From: Actinophytocola sp035634895
Lineage (GTDB): Bacteria; Actinomycetota; Actinomycetes; Mycobacteriales; Pseudonocardiaceae
DNA: 64,000 bases
Assembly (NCBI RefSeq): GCF_035634895.1
Contig: NZ_DASQCC010000031.1
Location: 37,477 to 101,476 of the forward strand
Direction: 5' to 3'
Positions 43,501 to 52,820 of the stretch are shown here, piece after piece (the first letter of the stretch is position 1; each line of letters opens with the position of its first letter). The notes beneath the pieces were generated by a model. The model saw nothing but the letters and a program-made list of their open reading frames with translations, was not told the origin of the DNA and did not search any database. Both the position numbers and the translations under genes were made by a program.

Positions 43501-44424
43501 TCATATGCCCGCCTCGAGCACAGTGGATCCAATGTGGACAGAGCTGCGGAGCAGGGCAATGCCCAGCGGGGTCAGCGAGTGCGTTGCGGTGTTGCGGTGC
43601 CGGGCGGTGATGACCAGACCGGCCTGCCGCAGCACCCGGGCGTGCTTGCTGGCGCCGGCCAGCGAGATCCCCAGCCGCTGGGAGAGCTCGCCGGTCGTGC
43701 AGCTGTCGGTCAGCACCTGCAGCGCGGCCGCGCGGGTGTACCCGACAAGCTGGCCGAGCGCCTGCTCGTCCGGCTCCTCGGTGCCGGCGAGATCGGCCAG
43801 CATCTCGGATCCGGCCGGGGTGGAGAACACCACGGTCGGCGGCCCGCCGCCGTGCTGGGCCGGGACGACGACGCAGGTCCTGTCGTGCAGGAACAACGCC
43901 GGGCTGAGCTGGAGTCCACCGCCCGACAGGTAGATGTCACCATCGGCGGCGTCGGCGATCTCAAGCACCGGCGGGTGCCAGCGCAGCTTGGGGTGCAGGG
44001 TGCTGAGCATGCTCTCGACACCGCTGGTGATCGAGATCCGGGCGCGGGAGTCCCGCTCGCCCTCGAGGTGGTTGCGCGCCCTCGACCAGTGCGGCACCAC
44101 GGCGACGCGGCAGAACTCGTACATCGTCGCGGCGACCCGCCTGCGGACGAGGTCGGTGTCGCCCCACCCACCCGACGACTCGCCCGGCCAGCCGATCAGC
44201 CACAGCAGGTCGCTCAGCGGCTGGTGCGTGTGGGCCACGGACTCGACGGCACCCAGCCGTTCGCCGAGTTGACGACGCACATTCCGGCGCCACTCGGCCA
44301 CCGGTCCCCCACCGCGCCGGCCGAACAGATCAATCGCGAAGACGGCTTCCGCCATCGGTCCCAGGGAGGTGACCATCCGTAATCGGGCCAGGTCCTCGAC
44401 CGTGAAATGAACTCTCAACACCAT
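43501..44424 (-). CDS. ArsR-type winged-helix regulator with N-terminal DUF5937-like domain
   Basis: A 307-residue protein. The last third is a winged helix-turn-helix of the ArsR class: TTGELSQRLGISLAGASKHA is the recognition part and ARHRNTATHSLTPLGIALL the wing. The N-terminal 200 residues (FTVEDLARLRM opening, then WSRARNHLEGE, LSGGGLQLSPALFL) match the uncharacterised domain that accompanies this class in actinomycetes. No cysteine cluster for metal sensing is visible. It is immediately upstream of the halogenase operon and transcribed the same way. It could control that operon through the inverted repeat at 43435–43458. ATG at 44424 with GGAG five bases upstream. A second gene of this type is cut by the right edge of the window. 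Confidence 0.85.
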   Translation of the reverse strand: MVLRVHFTVEDLARLRMVTSLGPMAEAVFAIDLFGRRGGGPVAEWRRNVRRQLGERLGAVESVAHTHQPLSDLLWLIGWPGESSGGWGDTDLVRRRVAATMYEFCRVAVVPHWSRARNHLEGERDSRARISITSGVESMLSTLHPKLRWHPPVLEIADAADGDIYLSGGGLQLSPALFLHDRTCVVVPAQHGGGPPTVVFSTPAGSEMLADLAGTEEPDEQALGQLVGYTRAAALQVLTDSCTTGELSQRLGISLAGASKHARVLRQAGLVITARHRNTATHSLTPLGIALLRSSVHIGSTVLEAGI

Positions 44425-44657
44425 TACTCCAACAAAGCTGTCGCGGCAAACTTTTTATCCGGTAAATTGCGCCGACGGCGGATCCCCCCAACCGGACCAA
44501 GCCGCGCCACACGCACCCTCAGATTCGTGGATGTGCCAGCTCGACCTCCGGCTTCGCGACGTCGGAGGTGCGCCCCTGCCGCCGGCAGGACACTTTTCTA
44601 CCGAGAATTCCAACTTCGAGTTTCACTACCAGTACTCCAGGAATAGGATGTCCCAGT

Positions 44658-45593
44658 TCAGGCACCGAGACCGCACGCACGCGCGGTCCGGTGGATTTGT
44701 TCCGCGAGTGCGACGTCCAGCTCCCGCACACCGAGCAGCTCGAAGAGCAGGACGTCGTCGAGATGGGTTCGTCCCGGATGGCGACCGGAGATCACCTGGC
44801 CGAAGTCCGCCTCGATCCGGCGCAGGTCGAACCACGTGCACCGGTTGTGGTGCCGCCCCCAACCCCTCCGCAACGACACGCACCGGCCGTTCACCCGCCC
44901 GTCGAGGTGCACGGTCACGAACCGCCGGTGCCTGTTGCGCTCGAGCAGTCCGAGATCGTCGACGTAGATCTGGTCGACGCGGTCGACGATGTCGGCCGGC
45001 ATGTCCAGACCCGCGACGTTGACCAGCAGCGCCCCTCTCGGCAGATGCCGGTAGACGAGGTCCTCGTGCCCCGGTCCGGTCGTGATCAGGAGGTTGGCGC
45101 CACTCGTGGCCTCGTCGACGGTGGTGACGACGGAGAGCTCGATGCCGGCCCGGTCGAACAGGTCCCGTACCCGCGCGTCGATCGGCGCCGGGCCCTGGTC
45201 GCTCGCCGCGGTGAGGTAGACCTGCCCGACGCCAGGCAGGTGGCAGGCGATCATCGTCAGGAGGCAGTGCGCGACGTCGCCCGAGGCGAGCAACCCGACC
45301 GTCGTCTCACCGGGAACGAGCAGCTCCTCGGCGGCCAACGCCACCGTCATCACGGCGTGACACAGGCACAGGATCGACCACGGTATGACGCACCGATCCA
45401 CGCCGCCCGGATCCTCGATCAGCACCAGGTCGTCGTCCGGCTGTTCCCCGGCCTCGGCCGCCCGGTCGCCGGGCCGGCAGCCGCCCCCCGCGGCCAGGTG
45501 CGCCAACTTCGCCATTCTGAGGTCGATCGGGTCGAGTTCCTTGATCACTCGCCACAGGTCGTCAGCGCCGAGCCGCAGGACGGGCTTGCCCAT
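44658..45593 (-). CDS. Ornithine cyclodeaminase/mu-crystallin family protein
   Basis: A 311-residue NAD(P)-binding protein. Family features: a central Rossmann strand VGLLASGDVAHCLL, in which the usual GxGxxA is changed to ASGDVA, then LLITTGPGHEDLV, PRGALLVNVAG and the closing DDVLLFELLGVRELDVALAE helix. The family includes ornithine and lysine cyclodeaminases, SbnB and imine reductases. No SbnA-like partner for diaminopropionate is visible in the window, so I cannot name the reaction. A building-block role is inferred only from its place between the halogenase operon and the pathway SARP. Strong ribosome-binding site GGAGG before the ATG at 45593. Three 11-base-spaced pyrimidine heptamers lie 60–88 bases upstream. 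Confidence 0.8.
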   Translation of the reverse strand: MGKPVLRLGADDLWRVIKELDPIDLRMAKLAHLAAGGGCRPGDRAAEAGEQPDDDLVLIEDPGGVDRCVIPWSILCLCHAVMTVALAAEELLVPGETTVGLLASGDVAHCLLTMIACHLPGVGQVYLTAASDQGPAPIDARVRDLFDRAGIELSVVTTVDEATSGANLLITTGPGHEDLVYRHLPRGALLVNVAGLDMPADIVDRVDQIYVDDLGLLERNRHRRFVTVHLDGRVNGRCVSLRRGWGRHHNRCTWFDLRRIEADFGQVISGRHPGRTHLDDVLLFELLGVRELDVALAEQIHRTARACGLGA

Positions 45594-45652
45594 CGCACTG
45601 GCCTCCTGTCCGATCGCGGGTGGTCGTCCCGAGATTCGATCGTCCAGGTCCG

Positions 45653-45681
45653 GCTTTCCCCTCCACTTCCGGTTTTCTTCC
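45653..45681 (-). promoter_or_regulatory. Candidate SARP box upstream of the cyclodeaminase-like gene
   Basis: Heptamers CTTTCCC (45653), ACTTCCG (45664) and TCTTCCG (45675) on the plus strand are spaced exactly 11 bases apart and share a CTTCC-like core with the repeats at 32753–32792. The site lies about 60 bases upstream of the ATG at 45593, a suitable distance for activator binding beside a promoter. The SARP gene itself ends 85 bases away. The match is looser than at the ABC exporter. Confidence 0.45.
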
Positions 45682-45765
45682 GCTCAGGGGAAGACAGCCC
45701 GACGCGAGGAGGACGGGGCATGGCAGATCGTCGCCGCCCCCTGGGACTTCGTTCAGAAAGCCGGT

Positions 45766-48700
45766 TCAGATCGGTTCGAGGTCCGCGCCGTAGTCCAGCC
45801 GCAGCGCGGACCTCGTCTCGGTCAGCTGGCCGCGCAGCCGGCTCGCTTCCTTGGAGTCGATGGACCCCAGCAACCGCTCTGCCTCGTCTAGCTCGGCGCC
45901 GGCCTCGGCGACGTCGTCCGCGTGCACCTCCGACAGCATGATCAGGCTCTTCGCGTGCCACATCGGCATGCCGAGATCGAGGAACAGCCGCCGCGCCTTG
46001 ACCAGGTGCTCCTCCGCGGGTACGTAGTTGCCCCGCGCGAGCTCGATCCCACCCAGCGCGTACTGCGCCTGTGCCTCGACGAGCGGCTCCCCGACCTGGT
46101 GCGCCAGGGTCAGCGCGTGCACGAGGGTCGTCTCGGCGCTGTCCAACTTGCCTTCCTGCCTGCGGATCAGGCCGAGGCCGTACAGCGCGTGCGCCTCACC
46201 GATCCGGTCGCCGATGTCCCGCACGATACGCAGCACCCGCTGGAACTCCTGCCGGGCGAGCCCGGTGTGTCCGGTGACCAGGTGGAGCTCGGCGAACCCC
46301 CGCGCGGCCTGCGCGTCACCGCGGCGGTAGTTCACCCTCCGGCACAGCGTGTGCGCCTCGTCGAGCAGGCTCCGCGCGGCCTCGAAGTCACCCTCGTCGG
46401 TTCGGAACTTCGCGAGGCTCCGCAGGATGTAGGCCTCCCCCACCGGGTCACCGACCTCCCGCATCTTGACCCGCGCGCGCTCGTACTTGTCCAGCATCAA
46501 CGTGACGTTGCCCCGCATCCGGTCCACGGAGGCCGCCATGCGCAGGGCCAACGCGCACCCGAGCGTGCTGTTCTCCTCCTCGAAGGTCCGCAGCGCGGTC
46601 TCGAGGCACTCCTCGGACTCCGCGAGGCGCTTCTGGTACAGGTAGAGCGTGCCGAGCGAGTACAGCGACGCCGCCTGGCCGAACCGGTTGCCTGCTCGCG
46701 TGGTGGCCTCGAGCGCCAGCCGGGAGGTCTCCTCCCAGTCGTCGAAGTAGCCCTTCACCTCGAACAGGTTGATCAGCGTGCAGGCAAGGTCCCAGCACAG
46801 CTCGTCCATCCCCTCCGCCGCGGCCCGCCGGACCGCGACGACGAGCGCCCGGCGCTCGCTTTCCCACCACTCCATCGGATAGTCGTCGGGGTCGAGGTCC
46901 ATGTCCGCGATCCCGTGCCAGCGGGGCACGTCGGAGTGCAGGATCGTGTAGTCGCCGCCGTACTCCTTGCGGTGGGCCCGTTCGGCGAGAGCCAGCCAGG
47001 CGCTCAGCACGCGGGCAAGCACGTCGCGCCGTCTCGCGACCGGCTCCACCTCGAACAACCGCTCGTGCGCGTAGAGCCGGATCAGGTCGTGGAAGCGATA
47101 GCGGATCCGCCGGCCCGGATACTCCAGCGTGTCCAGAAGGTGCGCGTCCACGAGGCAGCCCAGCGCGTCGTCCGCCTCGAACTGCCCGGTGTCCAGCAGC
47201 GCCGCGGCCGCCCACGCCGGGAAGTCGGGCGCGGGCACCAGCGCGAGCAGGCGGAACAACCGCCGGGCCTGGCTCGGCAGGCTGTGGTAGGTCAGGCTGA
47301 TGCTGGCACGCAACTCCAGTCCGCGATGGCTGAACTCGTCCAGCCTGCGCGTCTCGTCGGCCAGCCTGCTGACGAGGCCACTGACCCACATCTGCGGCCG
47401 CGACGCCAGTCGCCCGCCCGCGATCCGCAGCGCCAGCGGAAGACCGCCGCACAGGTTGACCAGTTCCACGGCCGCGTCCTGCTCGGCGTGTACCCGGTCC
47501 CAGCCGACGATCTTGCCGAGCATCTCGAGGGACTGCTCGGTGTCGAACACGTTGACGTCGACCCAGCGCGCGCCGGGCAGCCTCGTCAGCCGGGCCCGGC
47601 TGGTGACGATCACCGGACAGGTCGCGGTGCCCGGCAGCAGCGACAGCACCTGTTCCTCGGTCGTCACACCGTCGAGCACGACCAGAAGCTGTTTGTGGGC
47701 AAGCAGGCTCCGGTACAGCTCGGCGCGTTCGGAGTGGTCCTCCGGCACCGCGGGACCGGGCACCCCGAGGGCACGCAGGAACCGGGCGAGCAAGGTGGCG
47801 GGCCGCTCCCCGGTCTCCGGGTCCTCGAGGTCGGCATACAGGTGCCCGTCGGGGAAGGAATCGCTGAGCTCGTGGGCCACCCGCAACGCCAGGGTCGACT
47901 TGCCGACCCCGCCCTTCCCGGAGATGGCGACGACACGGACGGCGAAGGAGGATTCCTGAGGCGCCTCACTCAACAGGAACGACTTGATCTCGGCGACATG
48001 CGCCTCCCTGCCGACGAAGTCCGCCGTACTGCCGGGAAGCGGCCGGGGCGTCGGCGGGTGGCCGCCGGCCTGCTCGGCCGCCCCTGCGATGGATCCCGCA
48101 CCGGCCGCCTTGGCGTCCAGCGCGGGATCCCGGTTGAGAATCGCCCGTTCGAGGTCGCATAACTCCTGGCCGGGCTCGACGCCCACCTCCTCGATCAGCA
48201 TCGTTCTGGCTCTGCGGAAGACCTCGAGGGCCTCGGCCTGGCGCCCGGAGCGGTACATGGCCAGCATGCGGTACCCGTACAGCCGCTCACGCAACGGAGC
48301 CTTGTCGATGAGCCCGTCCAACTCGTTGGCGAGGTCCTCGTGCCGGCCCATCCCGAGATCCAGCCGCACCCGCTCCTCGATGGCCGCGAACCGCGCGTCG
48401 TCGAGCAACGCGGCACCCCGCTGGATCAGGTCACTCCGCACCCCGTGCAGCGCCGGACCACGCCACAGTGCGAGCGCTTTTCGCAGCGATCCCGCCGCCT
48501 CGTCCAACTCCCCGTCGACCACCTGCTCACGGGCCACGCCGACCAGCCTGGTGAACTCCTCGCTGTCCAGGTCCCCGGGCGGAATCTCGAGAATGTAGCC
48601 GGGGGGACATGTTCTGATCGTCCCCGCCTGTCCCGCGTCCTTGAACAACTTGCGCAGCCCGGAAACACACTTCTGGATCTGCCCACGCGCCGACGACGGC

Positions 48701-48861
48701 GGCGACGTCCCCCATACCGCCTCGACCAGGTGATCGACGGACGTCGCCTGGTTGGCGTTCAACGCGAGCGCGGCCAGGACGACATGCTCCTTCGGCCCAC
48801 CCACCCGCGACACACGGCCATCGGTCACGATTTCCAATGGCCCGAGCAGTCTCACCCCCAT
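45766..48861 (-). CDS. Large SARP/AfsR-type transcriptional activator
   Basis: A 1031-residue regulator. Residues 1–90 form an OmpR-like winged helix (MGVRLLGPLEIVTDG opening, ending in GYILEIPPGDLD); 95–245 are the bacterial transcriptional activator domain (HEDLANELDGLIDKAPLRER); about 270–560 are an NB-ARC ATPase with P-loop SGKGGVGKSTLAL; the rest is a row of tetratricopeptide repeats. This is the AfsR layout, normally an activator that binds heptameric direct repeats near –35. It is the best candidate pathway regulator. Its ATG lies at the edge of a 588-base gene-free region that must hold its promoter. What it senses is unknown. Confidence 0.95.
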   Translation of the reverse strand: MGVRLLGPLEIVTDGRVSRVGGPKEHVVLAALALNANQATSVDHLVEAVWGTSPPSSARGQIQKCVSGLRKLFKDAGQAGTIRTCPPGYILEIPPGDLDSEEFTRLVGVAREQVVDGELDEAAGSLRKALALWRGPALHGVRSDLIQRGAALLDDARFAAIEERVRLDLGMGRHEDLANELDGLIDKAPLRERLYGYRMLAMYRSGRQAEALEVFRRARTMLIEEVGVEPGQELCDLERAILNRDPALDAKAAGAGSIAGAAEQAGGHPPTPRPLPGSTADFVGREAHVAEIKSFLLSEAPQESSFAVRVVAISGKGGVGKSTLALRVAHELSDSFPDGHLYADLEDPETGERPATLLARFLRALGVPGPAVPEDHSERAELYRSLLAHKQLLVVLDGVTTEEQVLSLLPGTATCPVIVTSRARLTRLPGARWVDVNVFDTEQSLEMLGKIVGWDRVHAEQDAAVELVNLCGGLPLALRIAGGRLASRPQMWVSGLVSRLADETRRLDEFSHRGLELRASISLTYHSLPSQARRLFRLLALVPAPDFPAWAAAALLDTGQFEADDALGCLVDAHLLDTLEYPGRRIRYRFHDLIRLYAHERLFEVEPVARRRDVLARVLSAWLALAERAHRKEYGGDYTILHSDVPRWHGIADMDLDPDDYPMEWWESERRALVVAVRRAAAEGMDELCWDLACTLINLFEVKGYFDDWEETSRLALEATTRAGNRFGQAASLYSLGTLYLYQKRLAESEECLETALRTFEEENSTLGCALALRMAASVDRMRGNVTLMLDKYERARVKMREVGDPVGEAYILRSLAKFRTDEGDFEAARSLLDEAHTLCRRVNYRRGDAQAARGFAELHLVTGHTGLARQEFQRVLRIVRDIGDRIGEAHALYGLGLIRRQEGKLDSAETTLVHALTLAHQVGEPLVEAQAQYALGGIELARGNYVPAEEHLVKARRLFLDLGMPMWHAKSLIMLSEVHADDVAEAGAELDEAERLLGSIDSKEASRLRGQLTETRSALRLDYGADLEPI

Positions 48862-49449
48862 AGCGACCCCCTGCCAGGTAACGCCAGCATAGTCATTCGA
48901 GGGATGATGTAAAACACAATCGGCGGGTTAATTTCAAACTGAGGCGAAGCGAAGCGCCCGCCCGTGCAGACGTGCCCCAGAGGATTTCCGTTCCGCATCC
49001 GCCCGCTCACGCTCCGGTGAACACAGGAAGCGAAGTTTCTTCACCGCGGAGTATCAGCAATTGGGGCGGTGGAGATCATCAGCGTGCTGCTCGCCTACCC
49101 GCCGCGCGGCACCGGTCCCGATCACCCGTCCAGGTTCGCCTCCCGTTGATCAACGCCTGCCCACGCGCGGACGCACACACGCCGATCTGGCAATTCTCCA
49201 CCCGGCCGGGGGGTGCTGGAGGCAACGGATCTTGCGCATCGCCGTTGATCGACCTGGCGGACGGCTATTGTCGAAAAGAGCGGCAGGAAAACACGGCGAG
49301 TCCGGTTCTCGAAAGACAATGCCGGGTCCGTCACCATCTCCGAATTCACCTCGAAACGGCCACGGGAGAACAAACCCGACCAGCGACGGGGCGCGTTTCT
49401 GGATCCGTCTCAACCGACGGCGCACGTGGCCGCCCTCCATGATGGAACC
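48862..49449. other. Gene-free region at the right border of the cluster
   Basis: These 588 bases between divergent SARP and GNAT genes have less GC than the rest, and the open frames crossing them have poor, Arg/Pro/His-rich composition. I see no RNA gene or strong hairpin. The AT-rich part next to the SARP start (about 48890–48950) is the likely regulator promoter. I take this as the right edge of the biosynthetic cluster. Confidence 0.55.
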
Positions 49450-49911
49450 ATGACAACGACGTGGTCACTGCGTTCCGCCACACCGCGGGACGCGGAGTGG
49501 ATGGCCGACCTCAAGGCCACCGTGATGCGGGCGGATCTCGAACGGCTGGGTTACTGGGACCACGACTGGGCACGGCAGCGGTTCCTCGACACCTACGTTC
49601 CCGCCAACACCAACGTCATCCTCGTGGACGGCGACGTCGCGGGCTGTATCGCCGTCCGTGCCGAACCGGACGCGTTGTGGATCGAGCACTTCTACCTTCG
49701 CCCCGAGTTCCAGGGCCACGGGCTCGGCGGCCACGTCCTGCGCCACGTCATGACCCTGCGACAGGACGGACGGCCCTTCAAGCTCGCCGTCAACCGAGGC
49801 AGCGGGGCCCGCGGTCTGTACGAACGCCACGGCTTCGTCTACCAGTACGACGACACCAACGGAGTGGATCAAATCTTCAGCACCCCACCAGAAGACGATC
49901 CCGATGCTTGA
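49450..49911 (+). CDS. GNAT-family N-acetyltransferase
   Basis: A 153-residue acyltransferase. The acetyl-CoA motif A is visible as FYLRPEFQGHGLGGHVL, preceded by the strand DALWIEHF and followed by the second-core LAVNRGSGARGLYERHGFVY typical of GNAT proteins. It would move an acetyl group from acetyl-CoA to a small amine; the substrate is not deducible. I prefer the ATG at 49450 to the in-frame GTG at 49426, though neither has a good ribosome-binding site. It lies outside the NRPS operons and is probably unrelated housekeeping. Confidence 0.88.
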   Translation: MTTTWSLRSATPRDAEWMADLKATVMRADLERLGYWDHDWARQRFLDTYVPANTNVILVDGDVAGCIAVRAEPDALWIEHFYLRPEFQGHGLGGHVLRHVMTLRQDGRPFKLAVNRGSGARGLYERHGFVYQYDDTNGVDQIFSTPPEDDPDA

Positions 49912-50018
49912 TGAGGCACTGTGCCCAGCCATGGCTGTTCGCAGCGGATCCCCGCCCGGCGTGGGAACAGCTCGCGCCCGGCGGACGGCTGGTCGCCCAG
50001 CCGCGCTTCCCTTTCAGG

Positions 50019-51140
50019 TCAGCGTGTTGAGATCACCGGCCCCAGGATCAGCCGGACGGCTCGTTCGCCCATCCGAAGGTGCGCGGCCGGGTCGGGGTGC
50101 AGGCCGTCGGGCAACGACCTGGCCTCGTCCGGCCCGAGGAGCTCTCGCCCGTCGAGGTAGTGCAGCGCCGGGTCTTCGCGGACGTCGACGACCTTGGCCA
50201 GCAACGTGCGGACGCTGGTCAGCGTCAGCGCTCCGACACCCGCGGAGCCCAGGGCACGTTTGCGGCCGGTCTCCTGGTCGAGCGCGACGGGGCCGGACGT
50301 GGTTTCCAGTTCGGCGAAGGAGGTCGGCGAGACGAGCACGACCGGCGTGTCCGGGTGGCCTTCGCGGATCGTGTCCAGGAACCCGTGCACCGCCGGGACG
50401 AAGGTGCGCTCGCGCATCGACGCGTCCCCGACGATGTTGATCCCGACCTTGAGCGTGATCAGGTCGGCCGGGGTGTCCCGGATGGCGCGAGCGACCTCCG
50501 GGTCGAGCATGGCGTTGCCGCCGAAGCCGAGGTTGGTCAGCGCCGCGCCGGTCGTCAGAGCCGCGATGGCAGGCCAGGTCAGGGTCGGGGCGGGGGCCTC
50601 GAGGCCGTGGCTGATCGAGGAGCCGTGGTGCGTCCATGCCATGCCGGGCGGCGGGGTCGGCGCGAGCAGCGGCGCATCGGAGTCGAGCGTGCATAACTCG
50701 ACCGTCGCGCCGTGCGGCAACCAGATCTCGACGTCCTTCTCTCCATCAGGCAGGTCGTCGAAACGCACGGTTTCGGGGTGCCCGGGGCTCAGCCGGCCGT
50801 CGGCGAGGTCGGCGGAGAAGCTCAGCACATCACCCGCCGTGGCCGGCACACGGCCGAGGACCGTGCCGTCGACGGCGAGGTCGAACGAGGCCGGCAGCGG
50901 GCTCCCGTCCATTTCCGGCACGGTGACGTGCACGCCCAGCGCCAGCGACCGCGCTGCCGTGCGCAGGCGCAGGCGGACCCCGGCCGCCTGCGAGACGACC
51001 AGATCCAGCAAGCCGTGGTGCAGGCGCGGCCGGGTCCACGCCGGGAGCCGTCGCGGGCGCACCCCGGCCGGGGTGCGTTCCAGCTCCAGCGCGCCGAGGA
51101 TCGCGACCCTGTCGTCGGGCAGGGAGAGGTGGTGGGTCAT
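50019..51140 (-). CDS. SGNH/GDSL-type hydrolase
   Basis: A 373-residue two-part esterase. An N-terminal beta-rich domain of about 150 residues precedes an SGNH domain: block I WTHHGSSISHG carries the serine, NLGFGGN the block II glycine, KVGIN the block III position (Asn), and DGLHPD the catalytic Asp–His near the end. It has no signal peptide, so it is probably cytoplasmic. The substrate (an ester of unknown type) cannot be told. Its start overlaps the stop of the MFS gene upstream (51137), so the two are one transcript. Confidence 0.85.
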   Translation of the reverse strand: MTHHLSLPDDRVAILGALELERTPAGVRPRRLPAWTRPRLHHGLLDLVVSQAAGVRLRLRTAARSLALGVHVTVPEMDGSPLPASFDLAVDGTVLGRVPATAGDVLSFSADLADGRLSPGHPETVRFDDLPDGEKDVEIWLPHGATVELCTLDSDAPLLAPTPPPGMAWTHHGSSISHGLEAPAPTLTWPAIAALTTGAALTNLGFGGNAMLDPEVARAIRDTPADLITLKVGINIVGDASMRERTFVPAVHGFLDTIREGHPDTPVVLVSPTSFAELETTSGPVALDQETGRKRALGSAGVGALTLTSVRTLLAKVVDVREDPALHYLDGRELLGPDEARSLPDGLHPDPAAHLRMGERAVRLILGPVISTR

Positions 51141-52738
51141 GCCGTGTGCTCCTTGTCGGGCGGTGTGTCATGGTCAGCGGTGATCGCCGGGGACCGCGGG
51201 TCGAGAGGGTCGTGGTCGGCGGCGTGGCCCGCGTCGACCGGCAGGGGGCCACTCCGGAAGAGGAGGGCGGCCAGTACGGCGCTGCTCAGGAAGACCGCTG
51301 CCGCGACCCAGAACACCAGGTGGTAGCCGGCGAAGGTCGCTTCGGCGATGGTCACCGGTTGTGCGGCGGTCGCGGGATGTGCCGAGAGATAGCTCGCGAT
51401 CGCGGTGGTGGTGAGCGAACTGAACACCGCCGTGCCGATGGATCCACCGATCTGCTGGGCCGTGGTCACCAGCGCGGAGGCCACTCCGGCGTCGTACGAC
51501 CGGACACCGCTGGTCGCGGCGTTCTGCACCGGGCCGAAGATGAACCCGAATCCGGCCCCCGTGACGAGCAGGGCGGGCAGGACGTTCGCGCCGTAGCTCG
51601 ACCCACCACCGATTCCGGTGAGCACGACCATGCCGATCGCGGCCAGGAGACAGCCGATCGGGACGAGCGGGCGGGGTCCGGTGCGCGGCAGGAGCACCGC
51701 CCCGGAGAACACCGCTCCCGCCATGACCAGGCCGATCATCGGGAGGAACGCCAGGCCGGTCTGGACGGGGGTGAAGCCCAGCGTGTTCTCGAGGTAGTAG
51801 GTGAGGAAGAGGAAGACCGCGAACATCCCGATCCCGGCGATACCCAACGTCAGGTACGCCGCTCCCCGGACCCGGTCCAGTACCACCCGCAGGGGCAGCA
51901 ACGGGTGGGCGGTGCGGCGTTCGATGACCACGAACACGGCGATGAGCACGACGCCCGCGATCACCGGACCGAGCGTCGCGACGTCGTGCCAGCCGTTCGT
52001 TTCGGCGGTGCCGAGACCGAAGACGATTCCGACCAGGCCGAGCACCACGATGACCGTGCCCGTGATGTCGAGCCGGACCCGCCGCGGCCGATCGCCGTCG
52101 TGGAGCAGACAAAGCCCGCCGACGAACGCGACCGCCGCGATGACCAGGTTGACGTAGAGGCACCACCGCCACGACAGGCCCTGGGTGAGGACGCCACCCA
52201 GCAGCAGCCCCACGGCGCCGCCGGCGCCCGAGACCGCGCCGAAGATCCCGAACGCGCGGCCGCGTTCCCTGGCGTTGTCGGCGAAGGTGATCGACAGCAG
52301 TGACAGTGCCGCTGGTGCGAGCATCGCGGCGAACGCACCCTGTCCGACTCGCGCGGCCAGCAGTGTCGTGAAGTTCCCGGCGGCACCCCCGACCGCCGAG
52401 GCGAGGGCGAATCCGCCGACCCCGACGAGGAACAACCGCTTGCGCCCGAAGAAGTCCGAGAGCCTGCCGCCGAGCAGCAGGAGGCTGCCGAACGCGAGCG
52501 CGTAGCCGGTCAGCACCCACTGCCGGTAGCCGGCGGGGAAGCCGAGGTCGTGCTGGGCGGTGGGCAGTGCGATGGCCACGATGGTGGAGTCCAGGATGTC
52601 CATCAGCTGGGCGAGGCTCAGGACGACGAGCGCCAGCCAGCGGTTCGCCCCGCTGTGCCTGGGGCGCGCCGCGTCGCCGCCGGGAGCACTCCGCGGAGCC
52701 GACCGGGCTTTCGTGGTCGATGGGTTGTCAGTATTCAT
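51137..52738 (-). CDS. MFS transporter, DHA2 (14-TM, EmrB/QacA-like)
   Basis: A 533-residue transporter with about fourteen hydrophobic helices. Diagnostic motifs are LAQLMDILDSTIVAIALPTA in helix 1, LLLGGRLSDFFGRKRLFL in loop 2–3 and GAVSGAGGAVGLLLGG in the motif C helix of antiporter-type MFS proteins. It would expel drugs or metabolites using the proton gradient. Polar tails lie at both ends. It is co-transcribed with the SGNH hydrolase. Being beyond the SARP border, it may have nothing to do with the NRPS product, though a resistance role cannot be excluded. Confidence 0.92.
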   Translation of the reverse strand: MNTDNPSTTKARSAPRSAPGGDAARPRHSGANRWLALVVLSLAQLMDILDSTIVAIALPTAQHDLGFPAGYRQWVLTGYALAFGSLLLLGGRLSDFFGRKRLFLVGVGGFALASAVGGAAGNFTTLLAARVGQGAFAAMLAPAALSLLSITFADNARERGRAFGIFGAVSGAGGAVGLLLGGVLTQGLSWRWCLYVNLVIAAVAFVGGLCLLHDGDRPRRVRLDITGTVIVVLGLVGIVFGLGTAETNGWHDVATLGPVIAGVVLIAVFVVIERRTAHPLLPLRVVLDRVRGAAYLTLGIAGIGMFAVFLFLTYYLENTLGFTPVQTGLAFLPMIGLVMAGAVFSGAVLLPRTGPRPLVPIGCLLAAIGMVVLTGIGGGSSYGANVLPALLVTGAGFGFIFGPVQNAATSGVRSYDAGVASALVTTAQQIGGSIGTAVFSSLTTTAIASYLSAHPATAAQPVTIAEATFAGYHLVFWVAAAVFLSSAVLAALLFRSGPLPVDAGHAADHDPLDPRSPAITADHDTPPDKEHTA

Positions 52739-52820
52739 GGGTGATCTCTCGGTTGTGAGAAGAGATGACGTCGACGTGCGACGTGCTCGGACGTTCGCGG
52801 ACCCGACGTCGGATGCCGCG

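Noticed and set aside
48972..49442. A plus-strand frame of 156 codons in the right-border gap
   Set aside because: Arg/Pro/His/Gln-rich composition with no hydrophobic core and no good start; treated as non-coding.
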